64,000 nucleotides of DNA from Nematopogon swammerdamellus (taxonomy: Eukaryota > Arthropoda > Insecta > Lepidoptera > Adelidae), in NCBI GenBank assembly GCA_946902875.1, contig OX336343.1, forward strand, positions 21,375,596 to 21,439,595. Direction: 5' to 3'. Made by a program: the position numbers and the translations under genes. This document shows positions 62,745 through 64,000 of the stretch, piece after piece. The notes under the pieces were generated by a model. That model did no database searches. It saw only the letters and a list, made by a program, of their open reading frames with translations, and was not told the origin of the DNA. The number at the start of each line of letters is the position of its first letter. Position 1 is the stretch's first letter.

Positions 62745-63090
62745 GAATCAATCAGTTTAAATTCAATTGGCGTATACGAGTCCACTGCTGGACATAGCCT
62801 CTCAAATTTTCCTCCATTCCTCCCGGCCTTCAGCGGTACGCGACCACTGCTTTCCGCCGATGTACTTGATGTCGTCGCCCCACCTGGCGGGTGAGCTTCC
62901 AACACTCCGTTTTCCTGTCCACGGCCGCCAGTGAATGACGCGGTTACTCCAACAACGGTCGTGGTATCATCGGCTGAAGTACCCAGCCGACTGCCACTTG
63001 AGAGCTTAGCCACCCGATTTCCAACAACGTGTAACCGGTAACCGCTTTGGTGCGTCGGCGAGTTACCTCGTTACTCACCATGTCACAATG
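62745..63090 (-). pseudogene. RTE-like LINE C-terminal fragment
   Basis: Minus-strand equivalent of 31160-31410: 'cactggcggccgtggacagg', 'ggtggggcgacgacatcaag', 'gaggaatggaggaaaatttg'. Frames shift among KW.GHV-like, W.DDIK and EWRK blocks. Longer at the N-terminal side than the other copies. Confidence 0.65.
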
Positions 63091-63122
63091 GTTTTAACAC
63101 GATTAAAGTAGTCTATATTTTA

Positions 63123-63430
63123 TCAGCCTCGGTAGCTCAGTGGCGCGGTCGGTCGACTGTTACTACTTGGATGGATGACCGCTCGACCGTTGGAGGCTGA
63201 CCGTGGTTCGGATTCCACGTAAAACTGTAGGTTTATTTCCCTTCTTACCTCACTAGGTGGTAGGGTTTATCCCGCCCGGGTTTTTACCACCGCACTGAAT
63301 GAAACGTCGGTCGAAACGGCTATGTAAATAGTTCGTGTTTTCCGTCCAGTTCAGTGTAGCCGACACGAAATGAAGGGAAGCACTGACATGGCACCTCGTT
63401 CACCCGGTGTAATGGGCTGATATCACGTTC
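63123..63430 (+). mobile_element. SINE-A with shortened head
   Basis: Box A 'ctcggtagctcagtggcgcg', residual 5S block 'tactacttggatggatgacc', box B 'cgtggttcggattccacgta', central domain and most of the tail to 'aatgggctgatatcacg'. No poly-A. Confidence 0.85.
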
Positions 63431-63717
63431 AGGAAGTGGGTGTGCTTCCACCAACACCGTTCGAGGATTGGTCTTGAGTGGCAATCACGCCAGGGTAGCG
63501 TATTTATGCCAGTCTCCGAAAGATCCAAGATATGATTTTAGAGTTCCGTACGTCAAAAGAGGAAAACACGGAACCCTTATGGGTTCACTGTTTGTCTGTC
63601 ACTTATAGGATGTCTGTCTGTCTGTCCCTCCGGCCTTCCGCATCTAATGTTCTGGTTGACATTAGTGTTACGGATGTTGTTGTTGTTGTTTTCGTCGCTG
63701 TTGGTTTTTGTTGTCGT
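63431..63717 (+). repeat. Spacer with a 'gttccgta' repeat at 63534-63640
   Basis: 'tagagttccgtacgtcaaaa', 'aaaacacggaacccttatgg' and a (CTGT)n tract form a common lepidopteran dispersed repeat. A (GTT)5 tract lies at 63676-63691. Confidence 0.55.
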
Positions 63718-64000
63718 TTTTTTTTTAATGGAAACTGACACGGTTGGCTACATCACCTACAACATCCGTGATGTCAGCCCATAACACCGGGTGAACTTGG
63801 TGCCACGTCAGTGCTTCCCTTCGGTCGTGCCGGCTACACTGAACTGGACGGAAAACACAAACTATTTACATAGGTAGCCATTTCGACCGACCTTTCATTC
63901 AGTGCGGTGGTTACCAACCCGGGCGGGTTAAACCATACAACCTAGATATATAAGAAGGGGGTCATATCCCTTAGTTGCCTTTTACAACATACACGGACAT
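63718..64000 (-). mobile_element. XA composite SINE, running off the window
   Basis: T-run, tail, central domain, XA junction ('aagaagggggtcatatccct') and the first part of the X head ('ttgccttttacaacatacac'). The rest lies beyond 64000. Confidence 0.9.

Noticed and set aside
1..64000. CRISPR array or bacterial operon
   Set aside because: Repeats are dispersed SINEs, LINEs and MITEs without regular spacing, coding density is very low, and retroposon poly-A tails show a eukaryote.

Overview
The window looks like heterochromatic or intergenic DNA from an insect, most likely a moth or butterfly. Reasons: AT-rich spacers, an interstitial run of the insect telomere unit TTAGG, and many dispersed repeats of a kind typical of Lepidoptera (ends such as 'cccgcggcttcgctcgcg', 'gtgcgagt..ctcgcgcac', 'ttctcaattcgactgta'). 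The species cannot be named from the sequence. I found no convincing intact host gene. All recognisable coding sequence is broken retrotransposon or transposon sequence.

Family names used here are my own labels. SINE-A has a composite head (tRNA box A, a 5S rRNA-like block, tRNA box B), a central domain and a tail ending in poly-A. SINE-B has a tRNA-like head and a related central domain and tail. X is a ~325 bp retroposon. XA is the X head fused to the SINE-A central domain and tail. LINE-a to LINE-d are 5'-truncated non-LTR retrotransposon pieces with reverse-transcriptase C-termini (Jockey/CR1-like). RTE-like pieces also occur. G, R, S and E are unclassified dispersed repeats.

Layout. 0-5 kb: G, S, LINE-a and RTE-like scraps. 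5-16 kb: SINE-A, X nested in a palindromic MITE, and three copies of a ~2.2 kb element that carries a captured SINE-A; one copy sits inverted inside another and makes a ~4.2 kb palindrome. 16-28 kb: SINE pieces, the TTAGG tract, three foldback MITEs in a row and a first relic of an RT-linked nuclease-like domain. 28-31 kb: plain AT-rich DNA. 31-40 kb: nested LINE, S, R, G and MITE insertions and two more relics of that domain. 40-44 kb: plain AT-rich DNA. 44-64 kb: dense nested SINE and LINE pieces, two (GAAA)n tracts, a fourth relic, a 1.3 kb foldback element with a frameshifted transposase-like remnant, and the best LINE fragment (catalytic YADD visible, with a stop codon just before it).

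The most interesting results are the tRNA/5S composite SINE head, the module swapping among SINE families, the SINE-carrying element that inserted into its own sibling, and four dispersed relics of one RT-associated domain, one of them split by a LINE insertion.
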